The notes under the pieces: generated by a model
Told to the model about the DNA's origin: nothing
The model's input: only the letters and a program-made list of their open reading frames with translations
Database searches by the model: none
Translations under genes and position numbers: made by a program
Part shown: positions 38,481 through 48,684 of the stretch, piece after piece
Layout of the letters: each line of letters starts with the position of its first letter
Position numbering within the stretch: the first letter of the stretch is position 1
NCBI GenBank assembly: GCA_963720645.1
Contig: CAVRFX010000006.1
Coordinates: 307,832-371,831, forward strand
Direction: 5' to 3'
Source of the DNA: RYN-230 sp963720645
Lineage (GTDB): Bacteria; Actinomycetota; Actinomycetes; Streptosporangiales; Streptosporangiaceae
Length of the DNA: 64,000 nt

Positions 38481-39456
38481 ATGACAGTAACGAACATGGC
38501 GGACGAGCGGGGGCGGTGGCCGGCCGGCGGGACCCAGCCTGCCGCGGTCGCCCTGCGCGGCGTGCACAAGAACTTCGGCGCGGTCCAGGCGGTCAAGGGC
38601 ATCGACCTGAACGTCGCCTCCGGCGAGGTCGTCGCGTTCCTCGGCCCGAACGGCGCGGGCAAGACCACGACCATTGACATGATCCTCGGGCTGTCCCGGC
38701 CGGCCGCCGGCAGGTGACGGTCTTCGGGATGCAGCCGCGGCAGGCCATCGCGCGCGGGCTGGTCTCCGCCGTGATGCAGACCGGCGGGCTGCTCAAGGAT
38801 CTCACGGTCGCGGAGACCGCGCGGTACACGGCGAGCCTGTTCGCCACGCCCGGCCGGTGGCCGAGGTGCTGCAGCGGGCGGGCATCAGGGCCATCGCGGA
38901 CCGGATGGTCGGCAAGTGCTCGGGCGGCGAGCAGCAGCGGCTGCGCTTCGCCATGGCCCTGCTGTCCGACCCCGAGCTGCTCATCCTGGACGAGCCGACC
39001 ACCGGCATGGACGTGGAGGGCCGCCGCGGCTTCTGGGCCGCGATCCGGCAGGACACCGGGCGGGGCCGGACCGTGCTCTTCGCGACGCACTACCTGGAGG
39101 AGGCCGACGCCTACGCCGACCGGATCATCCTGCTGCGGCACGGCAAGATCGTCGCCGACGGCACCTCGTCGCAGATCAAGGCGCTGGCGGCGGGCCGGAC
39201 GGTGCGGGCCACCCTGGCCGGCCCGGACGAGGCGGCGCTGCGGGCCATCCCCGGGGCGGACAGCGTGGAGATCCGCGGGGACACCGTGCTGATCCACTCC
39301 AGCGACAGCGACGCGGTGGCCAGGTATCTGCTGACCAGCACCGCGGCCCGGGACCTGGAGATCAACACCCGCGGTCTTGAGGACGCCTTCATCGCCTTGA
39401 CCAGCGACGACGCCGATGAGGACGCCCACACCGACGGGAGCCAGCGGAGCCGATGA
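38481..39456 (+). CDS. DrrA-like ABC exporter ATP-binding protein (two frameshifts)
   Basis: ATPase of a drug- or lipid-type exporter. Walker A FLGPNGAGKTTTIDM (about 38640), a frame change near 38712, then VFGMQPRQAIARGLVSAVMQ with the Q-loop, another frame change near 38860, then KCSGGEQQRLRFAMALLSDP (signature), ELLILDEPTTGMDVEGRRGF (Walker B), VLFATHYLEEADAYADRII (H-loop) and a DUF4162-like tail. All motifs are present in order and the neighbouring permease is also frameshifted, so base errors are likely. The stop at 39456 overlaps the permease ATG as ATGA. Confidence 0.85.
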
Positions 39457-40257
39457 GCACCCAGTCCGTTGCCGCGCCCGATCTCAGCACCCGGCGGGCT
39501 CCGGGCTGGGCGGCTTCAACGCCACCGCACTCCGGCTGGAGATCCGGCGGCTGCTACGCAACCGGCGGACGCGTGATGTTCACGATGGTCGTTGCCGGTC
39601 TTGTTCTTCCTGATCTTCGGGCTGAACAGCGCATACGCCAACCTGCCGGCCGACGGCCACGGCAACGTGTCGGCGTTCGTCATGATCAGCATGGCGCTGT
39701 ACGGCGCGGTCCTGGCCACGACCAGCGGCGGGGCGATGGTCTCGATCGAGCGCGCCGCGGGCTGGAGCCGCCAGCTGCGGCTGACCCCGCTGTCGCCGGT
39801 GGCCTACATCGCCATCAAGATGCTCACCGCGATGGTGCTCGGGCTCGCGCTCGGTGTCGCGGTCTTCGTCGTCGGCGGCATCACCGGCAAGCCCAGGATG
39901 CCGGTGCTACCTGTGGATCGTCACCGCGCTCTGCGTCTGGGTCGGCTCGCTGGTCTTCGCGGCGTTCGGGCTGTTCATGGGCTACCTGCTGCCCACCGAG
40001 AACGTCATGCAGTTCCTGGGCTTCGGGCTCGCCCTGTTTGCCTTCGCCGGCGGGGTGTTCATCCCGCTGAGCCAGTTCTCCCATCTCTTCCGGACGATCG
40101 CGGAATACACCCCGCTGTACGGCCTCAACCAGCTGGTGCACGCGCCGCTGATCGGCGGGGCGTCCAGCTGGCCTGGGTCATCAACGCCGTCGCCTGGCTG
40201 CTCATCTTCGCCGGCGGCGCGGTCTGGCGGTTCCGCAAGGACACCGCCCGGGTCTGA
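39453..40257 (+). CDS. ABC-2 type exporter permease, DrrB-like (several frameshifts)
   Basis: Membrane partner of the ATPase just upstream (4-base overlap). Pieces in order: STQSVAAPDLSTRR (start 39453), FNATALRLEIRRLLRNRRT, VLFFLIFGLNSAYANLPADG (helix 1), FVMISMALYGAVLATTSGGA, GWSRQLRLTPLSPVAYIAIK, MLTAMVLGLALGVAVFVVGG, then after a frame change near 39905 ALCVWVGSLVFAAFGLFMGY, and after one near 40180 LAWVINAVAWLLIFAGGAVW to the stop at 40257. About six helices. Further shifts lie near 39505 and 39580. The substrate is unknown. Confidence 0.82.
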
Positions 40258-40382
40258 GCCCGCGCCCGGGTTCCGGTCGGGGGCCGGAACCGGATGTGGA
40301 ACCGCCCGCGGGCCGCCGCACTCTCTGCACCGGCCCGCGGGCGGGCTTGTTCTGGGGGGCTCTGTGGGCTACTGGATCCGGT

Positions 40383-42455
40383 TCAGCTGACCAGGCACCC
40401 GCTGCTGGCGCCGGCCTTCGGGAAGGCCCGGGCCAGGGCCTGGGCGATGAGCCGGGCGCGGACCGCGTACCCGGCCGAGGTGAAGTGGATGCCGTCGGAG
40501 ATGTACCACTTGGCCTTGGCCAGCGACGCCCAGTCGAAGACCCGCATGTTCGGGTACCTGGCGCAGGCCTTGAGCAGCGTGTTGTCCCAGGTCACCATGT
40601 CGGCTTCGGAATAGGGGCCACCGGCCAGCAGCGACCGGAGGTTGACCCACATCACCGGCTCCCCGTGCGCCGCCGCCATCATCCGCTGGATCCGGGTCAT
40701 CAGGCCCACGTTGGAGCCCACGGCCACGTCCGCGGTGTCGTTGGTGCCGAGCGCGATCACCCAGCAGCCGCGGAACCCGCTCCGGTAGATGGCCTGCGCG
40801 GCGTCATAGCCGTTGACCTGGCCCGGCAGCACCTCGACCACGGAGCGGGCCCCGGAGATGTCCCACCGGACGCTGCGGACCCCCACGTCGTGGTACTGGG
40901 CCGCTATCCGTTTCGCCGGGTTGGGCAGGTACTCCGGCGAGACCAGGCCCTCCGAGGTGGAGTCGCCGATGTGCGTCACCGCCTGGCAGGAGGTGCGGAG
41001 CGAGCCCGCCGGGGCCGGCGCGCTGCCGCCCGCGCCCGCCGCGCCAGCCTGGGCGCCCCCGGAGCCCGCGGAACCGCCCGCGGCGGACCCGCCTTCCGCG
41101 GCGCCGCCCGTGCTGGTGCCGCCGGTGCTGGTCCCGCTCGTGCCCGAGCCACCCTGGCTCGCGCCGCCGGCGGCGGCAGGACCGAGCCCGCGGCCAGCGT
41201 GCCGGTGGCCGCGTCGCTGGCGGCCGGCGCGCGCACCGCACCGCTCAGCCCGGCGCAGGCCAGGGCGACCACCATGGCCCCGCCGGTGACCGCGGCCCAG
41301 CCGCCGACCCCGGCCGGCTGCGCCTGCCAGGCCGTCCGCGACCGCATCCGCTTCCAGGCCTGCCCGAGCGCGCCACGGCGGATTGGCTCCTCAACGAAAT
41401 GCCACGACAGCGCGGCAATCCCGATGCTCGCCGCCACCTGCAGCGCGGCACGCGGAAGATCCTCGGTCGAATTGGCCGGGGACGTCAGGATGATCACGGG
41501 ATAATGCCACAGGTAGATGCCGTAGGAACGGACGCCGATCCAGCGCAGCGGCTTCCAGCCCAGGATCACGCCGACCAGGCTGCCGGGGCACGCGACCGCC
41601 GCCACCGTCCCGGCCGTGGCCACTGAGAGCAGCACCAGCCCGCCCTGGTAGGTGAACGCCGAGTACTGGCCGACCCGCCAGATCATCAGGCCGATCACGG
41701 CCAGCCCGGCGAACCCGGCGCCGTCCAGCGCCACCCGGGTCCACAGCGCGGTCCGGGCGGTGCGGCGGCTGGGCCAGAGCATGGCCAGCGCGGCCCCGAC
41801 CAGCAGGCCGCAGGCGCGGGTATCGGACCCCTCATAGATCCTCGTCGGGTCGTACCCGGGGTGGTACAGCATCAGCATCGCCACCGCTGACCCGGCGGCC
41901 AGCGCCAGGGTGGGCAGCGCGAGCCAGCGCACCGCGCCCGGTTTGCCGGCCGCGCAGGAAGTACACCCCCAGCAGCAGCACCCAGGGCCAGACCAGGTAG
42001 AACTGCTCCTCCACGGCCAGCGACCAGAGGTGGTCGAAGGGGCCGGGTGGGGCGAACCGCGCGAAGTAGGAGTTGTGGGTGTAGATGTAATACCAGTTGC
42101 TGGAGTATGTCGCGGCACCGGCCACGGCGCCGCGCAGGCTGGCCAGCCGGGCCGGGCTCACCACGGTGATCCACGCGGTCACCGCGGCCAGCATCACGAA
42201 CAGGGCCGGCAGCAGCCGCCGGGCCCGGCGGAGCCAGAAGTCGCCCAGGTTCAGGCCGCCTGACCGGACCCACTGGCCAAGCAGCAGGTCGGTGATGAGG
42301 TAACCGCTCAGCGTGAAGAACACGCCCACGCCCAGCAGGCCCCCGGGGGCCCAGCCGAGCTGCTCGTGATAGGCAATGACAGCGAGCACCGCCAGCGCGC
42401 GCAGCCCATCGAGTCCGGGCATGTAGCGCTGGCCGGCGCGGACTGGTTCCGGCAT
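40383..42455 (-). CDS. OatA-like acyltransferase-3 / SGNH fusion, about 690 aa (two frameshifts)
   Basis: Integral membrane O-acyltransferase with an outside esterase-like domain, as in peptidoglycan or exopolysaccharide acetylation. From the ATG at 42455 (GGGGGGAAA upstream): YMPGLDGLRALAVLAVIAYH with the catalytic His, VGVFFTLSGYLITDLLLGQW, DHLWSLAVEEQFYLVWPWVL (the conserved Trp-Ser-Leu-Glu segment), a frame change near 41945, more helices, SYGIYLWHYPVIILT, another frame change near 41170, a Gly/Ala/Ser linker, and an SGNH domain with HIGDSTSEG (nucleophile Ser), GTNDTAD and DGIHFTSAGY (Asp/His). The frame changes cancel. A stand-alone paralogue of the SGNH domain is the next gene upstream. 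Confidence 0.87.
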
Positions 42456-42676
42456 GGTTTCCCCCCGTGCCGCGAACGCCCTGTCCGGCTCCCCCGTCCG
42501 GCAAGGTCGTGCTGGTGCGCGGCAGAAAATGCACTACCCAAAGCCATGAGTTAATTACACGTAGTAGTCACAAGGGATTGACCATCACCCTCAACGGGCG
42601 AGCCGCAATGTCCGGGCATTGGCTCAGATAACCCCGGAACGGCTGCTTTAAAGGACGGGCGCAAAGGACGGCGCGG
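42456..42676 (-). promoter_or_regulatory. Promoter region of the acyltransferase gene
   Basis: The stretch 42520-42590 is unusually AT-rich (TGTAATTAACTCAT on the minus strand near 42558-42545), as expected for the acyltransferase promoter. No hairpin terminator for the upstream SGNH gene is evident in these 221 bases. Confidence 0.4.
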
Positions 42677-43763
42677 TCAGGAGACGACGCAGCCGGCGGC
42701 GTGCCCGGAGCGGGGGAAGGCCCGCGCCAGCGCGCGGGCGATCAGGCGGGCCCGGGCGGCGTAGCCCGCCGCGGTGTAGTGGATCCCGTCCGAGATGAAC
42801 CAGCCGTCCTGGGCCACCGCGGCCCAGTCGAAGATCCGCAGGTTGGGGTACTGGTGGCAGGCCTGGAGCAGGGTGTCATTCCACAGCCGCATGTTGGCCT
42901 CGGCCCAGGGGCCGGACGGGTCGAGGGTCTTCACGTTCACCCACATCACCGGCGCCCCGCGGGCGACCGACATCAGTTCCTGGATACGGGCCATCCGGCC
43001 GACGTTCGAGCCGGCCGAGACGTTCGCGGTGTCGTTGGTGCCGAGCGCGATCACCCAGCAGCCCCGGAACCCCCGGCTGGCCATGGCGCGGGCGGTGTCG
43101 TAGCCATTGACCTGGCCCGGCATCTCCTCCACCATCGAGCGGCCGCCGGACGCATCGATCCAGCTGCGGCGGACCCCGACCTCGCGGTACTGCGCCGCGA
43201 GGCGCTGGGCCGGGTCCGGCAGGTCGAGCGGTGACACCAGGCCGACCGACGTGGAATCACCGATGTGAGCCACCGAACGGCAGGAGGTGCCGGGCCCGGC
43301 GGCCGCGGCCCGGGCCGACCCGGCCTGCCGCGCCCGGGCTGCGCTGGCCCCCGGCGCGCTGGCCCGCGGTGCGCTGGCCCCCGGTGTGCTGGCCCCCGGC
43401 GTGCTGGCCCGCGGCGTGCTGGCGGGCCGCTGACCCGCTGGCCGCCCCGGATCGGCCCGACCCGGACGCAGCGGAGGCGGACGAGCCCGGGGCGGGAGCA
43501 CCGGGCGCCCGGGAACCCGGCCCGGCCGGCGCTTGCCCGCCCGCGCCGGGGCGGACGGCGGGCCGGGCCGGGCCAGCCGCAGCCGCCGCGGCGGCCCGGG
43601 CGCCCGGGCCGGACGGCGGGAAGACAGACGACGGGAGGACACCCGCCGCCCCGAGACCGAGCAGCACGGCCAGGACGCCCGCCAGGACCCCGGCGAGCGC
43701 GGCCCCGCGGGGCGCGCCGCTCAGCCCTTGCCGCCACCGCGAGAATCGGACACGAGAGTACAT
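42677..43763 (-). CDS. Anchored or secreted SGNH-hydrolase-like protein (one frameshift)
   Basis: N-terminal membrane anchor or signal (GAALAGVLAGVLAVLLGLGA), a long Ala/Gly/Pro/Ser linker with repeats (ASTPGASTPGASAPRASAPG), and a C-terminal SGNH domain: VAHIGDSTSVGLVSP, CWVIALGTNDTANVSAGSNV, PVMWVNVKTL and SDGIHYTAAGYAARARLIAR. The domain is a close paralogue of that of the adjacent acyltransferase (the same blocks, GFRGCWVIALGTNDTA identical). A frame change lies in the linker near 43430. The start at 43763 has a weak GGCGGA site; 43802 is an alternative. It probably acts on the same outer acyl-sugar substrate as its neighbour. Confidence 0.8.
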
Positions 43764-43929
43764 TCCGCCCAGGCTACCCAAGGAAATCGCCCAGCCGGGC
43801 ATGAACAGTCACAAACATGCATGCCGGGTCCGATAAAGCCGTTATCAGGTACGAACGGCCAGCGCAAACGCACCGGGCAGGGGCACCGGGCCGCCCGGGC
43901 TGACGTGTCCCTGATGCCTCAGACGGTGC

Positions 43930-44034
43930 TCAGTCACCCGGCTTGCGGTCACGGTTGCGCTCGGAGCGTTTCAGGGCCACGAGCACGACCACGATGAAGA
44001 CGAACAGGGCCGCCGCGATCACATAGTCAGCCAT
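43930..44034 (-). CDS. 34-residue membrane microprotein
   Basis: ATG at 44034 with AGGGG 4-8 bases upstream, stop TGA at 43930-43932. The product is an N-terminal helix (DYVIAAALFVFIVVVLVALK) followed by a basic tail KRSERNRDRKPGD: a typical small single-pass protein with a positive cytoplasmic end. Third codon positions are almost all G or C, as in the neighbours. It lies between the SGNH gene and the NRDE gene. Function unknown. Confidence 0.7.
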   Translation of the reverse strand: MADYVIAAALFVFIVVVLVALKRSERNRDRKPGD

Positions 44035-44088
44035 GCTGTCCCCTCGTCCGCCATGCTCCGGATACTAGCAACCCCCGGATACCAGCAA

Positions 44089-44868
44089 TCAGGGCAAACC
44101 GGCTGGCGACGCCCACATCCCGGTCACGTCCAGCAGCGGGGTCACGCACGGCGGCCCGGCGGCGACGCTCACCCGGGGGACGCCGGCCAGGCCCACGCTG
44201 ACGATCATGGCCGAGCGGGTGCCGTAGCGCTCCGTGTGCACGCAGGCGGCCGTCAGCTCGGCCGGGCGGGCCGGGCGGCCGTCTTCCGCGGGCTGGGGCC
44301 CGGCGGCCGGCCGGTGATCCCGGAGCACCCCGGCCAGGCCAGCTTCGGCCTGCCCGGCTTCCAGCGCGGCCACCCGCCCGGCCACCTGCTGCTGCTTGGC
44401 CGACGCGTGCCGCAGCGGCGCGTTCTCCAGGACATAGCGCCCGGGCGGCAGTTCCTCCACCCGGGCCCGCTGACCGCCGCTCACATCGACCGAGAACAGC
44501 GCGTGCCGGTCGCCGACCAGCATCCAGCAGGGGTTGTAGGCGGCGGGATCGAGCCGGTCGCACACCTGCGTCACCGCGGTCTTCGCGTCCGGGTAGGCGG
44601 TAAAGGCGAGCGGCAGCTCGCCGCGGGACCGCCGGGCCGGGTCCCGGGCCGTGGCCGGCTGGTTGGTCAGGCCGGCCACCACGCCGTGCTCGTTGACCGC
44701 CAGCCAGGTGCCGCCGGCCATCTCGTCCCGGCCGCCCAGGATCCGCGGCTGGGCCGCGCGGAGCACGGTGATCGGGTCGGCCGGCCGCTGGTACAGCTCA
44801 TCCCGGTTCGCCGCGATGAGCAGCGGCACATCCGGGACGGCCGCGAACAGGGCGATGAGCAAGCACAC
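44089..44868 (-). CDS. NRDE (TANGO2) family protein, 259 aa
   Basis: Begins MCLLIALF with the family's Cys2 and has the name-giving NRDE in LLIAANRDELYQRPADPITV, then GGRDEMAGGTWLAVNEHGVV and AGLTNQPA. Proteins of this family (TANGO2 in eukaryotes) form an Ntn-hydrolase-like fold; bacterial HutZ-like haem or general roles have been proposed, but no reaction is established. Normal length. Just downstream (44058-44088) is an imperfect 14-base direct repeat (CCGGATACYAGCAA) that reaches the stop codon. Confidence 0.85.
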   Translation of the reverse strand: MCLLIALFAAVPDVPLLIAANRDELYQRPADPITVLRAAQPRILGGRDEMAGGTWLAVNEHGVVAGLTNQPATARDPARRSRGELPLAFTAYPDAKTAVTQVCDRLDPAAYNPCWMLVGDRHALFSVDVSGGQRARVEELPPGRYVLENAPLRHASAKQQQVAGRVAALEAGQAEAGLAGVLRDHRPAAGPQPAEDGRPARPAELTAACVHTERYGTRSAMIVSVGLAGVPRVSVAAGPPCVTPLLDVTGMWASPAGLP

Positions 44869-44971
44869 AGCGGCGACGTTACCCCGGCGGGCGCGCCAAC
44901 CGCCGGGCGGCAGAGGGCGTCATATCAGTCATACGGCTCACGGAGCCGCCCGGGCAAAGGAACCCCTCACG

Positions 44972-45598
44972 ATGACCTCATGTTCAGCCACGTCCCGGCG
45001 GATGCTCGCCGGGGCGGCGCTCACCTGCGCCGCGGCGCTCGCCGCCGGATGCGGGAGCAGCGGCAGCCCTGCTGCCGCACCCACCAAGACGATCACCGTC
45101 AGCGCCACTCCCGCCGCACCGGCCAGCACGGCCGCGACGGGCACCGCCAGTCCCACCGCCGGCGCGGCGCCGCCCTGCCCGACTCGTTCCCTGGGCCTGA
45201 AGCTCGGGCTGGCCCAGGGCGCTGCCGGGAGCACCTACCAGGTCATCGACTTCACCAACATCTCCAGCACCACCTGCACGCTGTACGGCTACCCAGGCGT
45301 CTCCCTCGCGGGCGGGAAGCCGGTCACGCAGATCGGCCTGGCCGCGGCCGAGAGCCACGCGACGGCGCGGAAGCTGATCACGCTGGCGCCCGCGGCGGTG
45401 GCGAACGCCGTGCTCCAGATCGCGCACGCAGTCAACTTCCCGGCCGCCAAGTGCCACCCGGCCAACGCGGACTACCTGCAGATCTACCCGCCGAACCAGA
45501 CCACGCCCGCCTATCTGCACTACTCGGCGCAGACCTGCGCCAAGCCGGTCCGGGTCCTGACCATCAGCGTGGTGCAGGCCGGGCCGGGCGGCCAGTGA
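44972..45598 (+). CDS. DUF4232 lipoprotein, 208 aa
   Basis: Lipoprotein with a lipobox LAAGC (Cys27) after a signal sequence with RR at 9-10. A Thr/Ala/Pro linker is followed by a DUF4232 domain: CPTRSLGLKLGLAQGAAGST, VIDFTNISSTTCTLYGYPGV (typical strand pair with Cys) and a late Cys near the end (SAQTCAKPVRVLTI). The family is common in actinobacteria, anchored outside, function unknown. ATG at 44972 with AAAGGA about 10 bases upstream. It diverges from the NRDE gene. Confidence 0.85.
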   Translation: MTSCSATSRRMLAGAALTCAAALAAGCGSSGSPAAAPTKTITVSATPAAPASTAATGTASPTAGAAPPCPTRSLGLKLGLAQGAAGSTYQVIDFTNISSTTCTLYGYPGVSLAGGKPVTQIGLAAAESHATARKLITLAPAAVANAVLQIAHAVNFPAAKCHPANADYLQIYPPNQTTPAYLHYSAQTCAKPVRVLTISVVQAGPGGQ

Positions 45599-45681
45599 GG
45601 GCGCCGCAGCCGGTGCGCGGCCCGGAACAACCCGGTCGCGGGCTGCTGCGGGGCCGGCCGCGGGTGGGCCATACTGCTGAG

Positions 45682-46122
45682 ATGGGCGACCGCAATGTGC
45701 TCGGCGGGGAACTGGAGCCGTGTGGCAACGACCCAGTCACGGGGTTCTACCGGGATGGGTGCTGCAACACGGGTCCCGAGGACCGGGGCAGCCACACCAT
45801 CTGCGCGGTCGTGACCGCGGAGTTCCTGGAGCATCAGCGCCGCATCGGCAACGACCTGAGCACCCCGGTCCCGCAGTACCGCTTTCCCGGGCTGGTTCCC
45901 GGTGACCGCTGGTGCGTGACCGCCGCGAACTGGCTGCGGGCGCAGCAGGACGGTGCGGCGGCGCCGGTGGTGCTGGCCTCGACGCACCAGCGGGCGCTGG
46001 AGATCGTCCCGCTCGAGGCTCTCCAGCAGTACTCGGTTGAACGTCCCCGCCAACCCCGGCGCGCTCGAAGAGTGAGATCCGCGGCCTCGCGGCCGCGCAC
46101 GTTCCCCCGGCCGGGCCGGTGA
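45682..46122 (+). CDS. DUF2237 family protein, 146 aa
   Basis: Small conserved protein with NVLGGELEPCGNDPVTGFYR, DGCCNTGPEDRGSHTICAVV, FLEHQRRIGNDLSTPVPQYR and PGLVPGDRWCVTAANWLRAQ. Several invariant Cys residues (CG, DGCC, C in ICAVV, WC) suggest metal or thiol chemistry, but the function is not known. The last 25 residues are Arg/Pro-rich and unlike the family; a one-base shift near 46035 would instead end with LNVPANPGALEE, so the C-terminus is uncertain. Confidence 0.82.
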   Translation: MGDRNVLGGELEPCGNDPVTGFYRDGCCNTGPEDRGSHTICAVVTAEFLEHQRRIGNDLSTPVPQYRFPGLVPGDRWCVTAANWLRAQQDGAAAPVVLASTHQRALEIVPLEALQQYSVERPRQPRRARRVRSAASRPRTFPRPGR

Positions 46123-46146
46123 GTTCCGGCACCGATCATGGTCTGA

Positions 46147-46965
46147 ATGGTCATGGGGATACCAGGGCGCGAGGACGGGGAGCCCGGCGGCGGGCAGTCC
46201 GGGGTGGCACTGCGGTGGGACGAGCGGGGCACCGGCGAGCCGCTGGTCCTGCTGCACGGCGGGCTGTCCGATGCCCGGTTCTTCTCGCGGAACGTGCCCG
46301 CGCTCGCCGGGCGGTTCCACGTGTACACCCCGGACGCCCGGGGGCATGGCCGCACTCCCGACGTACCCGGGCCGATCACTGCCGAGCTGCTGCTGCGGGA
46401 CACGGCGGGCTTCCTGGCCACGGTGGTGGGCGGCCCGGCCCACCTGGCCGGGCACAGCCTGGGCGCCACCACGGCCCTGCAGGTCGCGCTGCGCCATCCC
46501 GGCCTGGTCCGGCGGCTGATCCTGATCAGCGCGACCATCACGCCGTCCCGGCTGCGGGCCGGCGCGCCGCCCTGGCCCGGCCTGGCTGAGCTGGTCAGGT
46601 TTCTCGGCCCGGGCTACGGGGAGGTGTCGCCCGACGGGGAAGCACACTTCCCCGTCGTGGCCAGCAAGATCGTGACGATGCTCGCCGGAGCGCCTGTGCT
46701 GGCCCAGGCTGACCTCGGCGGGGTCAGCAGCCGGACGCTGGTGATGGCGGGCGACGAGGACGCTGTTTCCCTGGACGACACCGTGGCCCTGTACAACGGG
46801 ATACCGGGCGCCGAGCTCGCCATCGTGCCCGGAACCTCACACTTTCTGCTGCGCGAGAAGCCTGACCTGTGCAACGCGATCATGCTGGACTTCCTGGCCG
46901 GCGAGCCCGTTCCCGCCGTCCCCCCGGTGCGGCGCACCGGGGCGGGAGGAAGCAGGCTACGTTGA
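46147..46965 (+). CDS. Alpha/beta hydrolase, 272 aa
   Basis: Classic alpha/beta hydrolase: VLLHGGLSDARFF (about 34-46), DARGHGRTP (about 63-71), nucleophile elbow GHSLG with Ser104, acid in VMAGDEDAVSLDD (near residue 202) and His in VPGTSHFLLREKP (near residue 232). Cytoplasmic, substrate unknown. It is followed 60 bases on by pgi, in the same direction. Confidence 0.88.
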   Translation: MVMGIPGREDGEPGGGQSGVALRWDERGTGEPLVLLHGGLSDARFFSRNVPALAGRFHVYTPDARGHGRTPDVPGPITAELLLRDTAGFLATVVGGPAHLAGHSLGATTALQVALRHPGLVRRLILISATITPSRLRAGAPPWPGLAELVRFLGPGYGEVSPDGEAHFPVVASKIVTMLAGAPVLAQADLGGVSSRTLVMAGDEDAVSLDDTVALYNGIPGAELAIVPGTSHFLLREKPDLCNAIMLDFLAGEPVPAVPPVRRTGAGGSRLR

Positions 46966-47025
46966 TCCCTGCGGCCCACGGCTGATCCCGCCTGCTGACT
47001 GGCTGACCATTGGAGGACTGAGCAG

Positions 47026-48684
47026 ATGCCGACCACTCCCCTTCGCCAGCGCCCGGCCTGGAAGGCCCTGCAGCAGCACCACCGCGAGATCGGCGGGCGG
47101 CACCTGCGGGAGCTGTTCGCCGAGGACCCCGGGCGCGGGGAGCGGCTGGCCGCCGAGGCCGCGGGCCTGTACCTCGACTACTCCAAGAACCGGGTGACCG
47201 ACGAGACCCTGGCCCTGCTCATCCAGCCTGGCCCGGGAATCCGGCCTGGCGGAGCGCAGGGACGCGATGATGCGCGGCGAGCCGATCAACGTATCCGAGA
47301 ACCGGCCGGTGCTGCACGTCGCGCTGCGGATGCCGAAGGGCAGCTCGCTGGTGGTCGACGGGGTGGACGTGGTGGCCCAGGTGCACGAGGTGCTGGACCG
47401 GATGGCGGAGTTCGCGGACCGGATCCGCTCCGGGGAGTGGAAGGGCTACACGGGCAAGGCGATCCGCAACATCGTCAATGTCGGCATCGGCGGTTCCGAT
47501 CTCGGCCCGGTCATGGCGTACGAGGCGCTGCGCTACTACTCCCAGCGGGACCTGACGTTCCGTTTCGTCTCCAACGTGGACTCGACCGATTTCGCCGAGG
47601 CGACCCGCGACCTGTCGGCCGACGAGACGCTGTTCATCATCTCCTCCAAGACGTTCAGCACGCTGGAGACCCTGACCAACGCCCATTCGGCCCGCGACTG
47701 GGTGGTGGGCCAGCTGGGCAGCGAGGAGGCCGTGGCCAGGCACTTCGTCGCGGTCTCGACGAACGAGAGCGGGTGGCGGAGTTCGGTATCGACCCCGCGA
47801 ACATGTTCGGCTTCTGGGACTGGGTCGGCGGCCGGTACTCGATGGACTCGGCCATCGGCCTGTCCACGATGGTGGCGATCGGCCCGGGGCAGCTTCGCGG
47901 AGATGCTGGCCGGATTCCACGAGATGGACGAGCACTTCCATACCGCGCCGCTTACCGCAGAACCTTCCGGTGCTGATGGGATTGCTCGCGGTCTGGTACG
48001 GCGACTTCTTCGACGCGCAGACCTACGGCGTGATGCCCTACGAGCAGTACCTGAAGCGGTTCCCCGCCTACCTGCAGCAGCTGACGATGGAGTCGAACGG
48101 CAAGAGCGTCACGCTGGACGGCGCCCGTGTGGACTACCAGACCGGCGCGGTGTTCTGGGGCGAGCCGGGCACCAACGGGCAGCACAGCTTCTACCAGCTG
48201 ATCCATCAGGGCACCAAGCTGATCCCGGTCGACCTGCTCGGCTTCGGCAAGACCCTCAACCCGCTGCGCGACCACCACGACATCCTGACCTCGAACGTCT
48301 TCGCCCAGGCCCAGGCGCTGGCGTTCGGCAAGACCGAGGAGGAGGTCCTGCGCCGAGGGAACCGCGCCCGAGGTGGTCCCGCACCGGGTCATGCCGGGGA
48401 ACCGGCCGACCAACGTGCTGCTGGCCGAGAAGCTCACCCCCCGGCTGCTCGGCACGCTCGTGGCGCTGTACGAGCACAGCGTGTTCACCCAGGGCACCAT
48501 CTGGAACATCGATTCCTTCGACCAGTGGGGCGTGGAGCTCGGCAAGGTGCTGGCCGCGCAGATCCTGCCCGAGCTGGCGAGCCAGGACGAGCCCGAGCTC
48601 AGCCACGATTCATCGACCAACACTCTGATCCGGCGTTACCGGCAGCTGAAGGGCTGCAGCCGGAGAGCGGAGAACCACAGATGA
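47026..48684 (+). CDS. pgi: Glucose-6-phosphate isomerase (about five frameshifts, net length 552 codons)
   Basis: Interconverts glucose 6-phosphate and fructose 6-phosphate. The ATG at 47026 follows TGGAGGA. Blocks in order and in changing frames: LYLDYSKNRVTDETLALLIQ; MMRGEPINVSENRPVLHVAL; NVGIGGSDLGPVMAYEALRY; FIISSKTFSTLETLTNAHSA; then EFGIDPANMFGFWDWVGGRY; MLAGFHEMDEHFHTAPL; GDFFDAQTYGVMPYEQYLKR; GTNGQHSFYQLIHQGTKLIP; IDSFDQWGVELGKVLAAQIL. The frame changes at about 47240, 47768, 47893, 47962 and 48360. They cancel out and the overall length is that of a normal Pgi, so errors in the sequence are far more likely than decay. The stop overlaps the gnd start (ATGA). Confidence 0.9.

Noticed and set aside
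44053..45681. Long N-terminal extension of the DUF2237 protein
   Set aside because: It is the shadow of the NRDE and DUF4232 genes; the family starts at the ATG at 45682.
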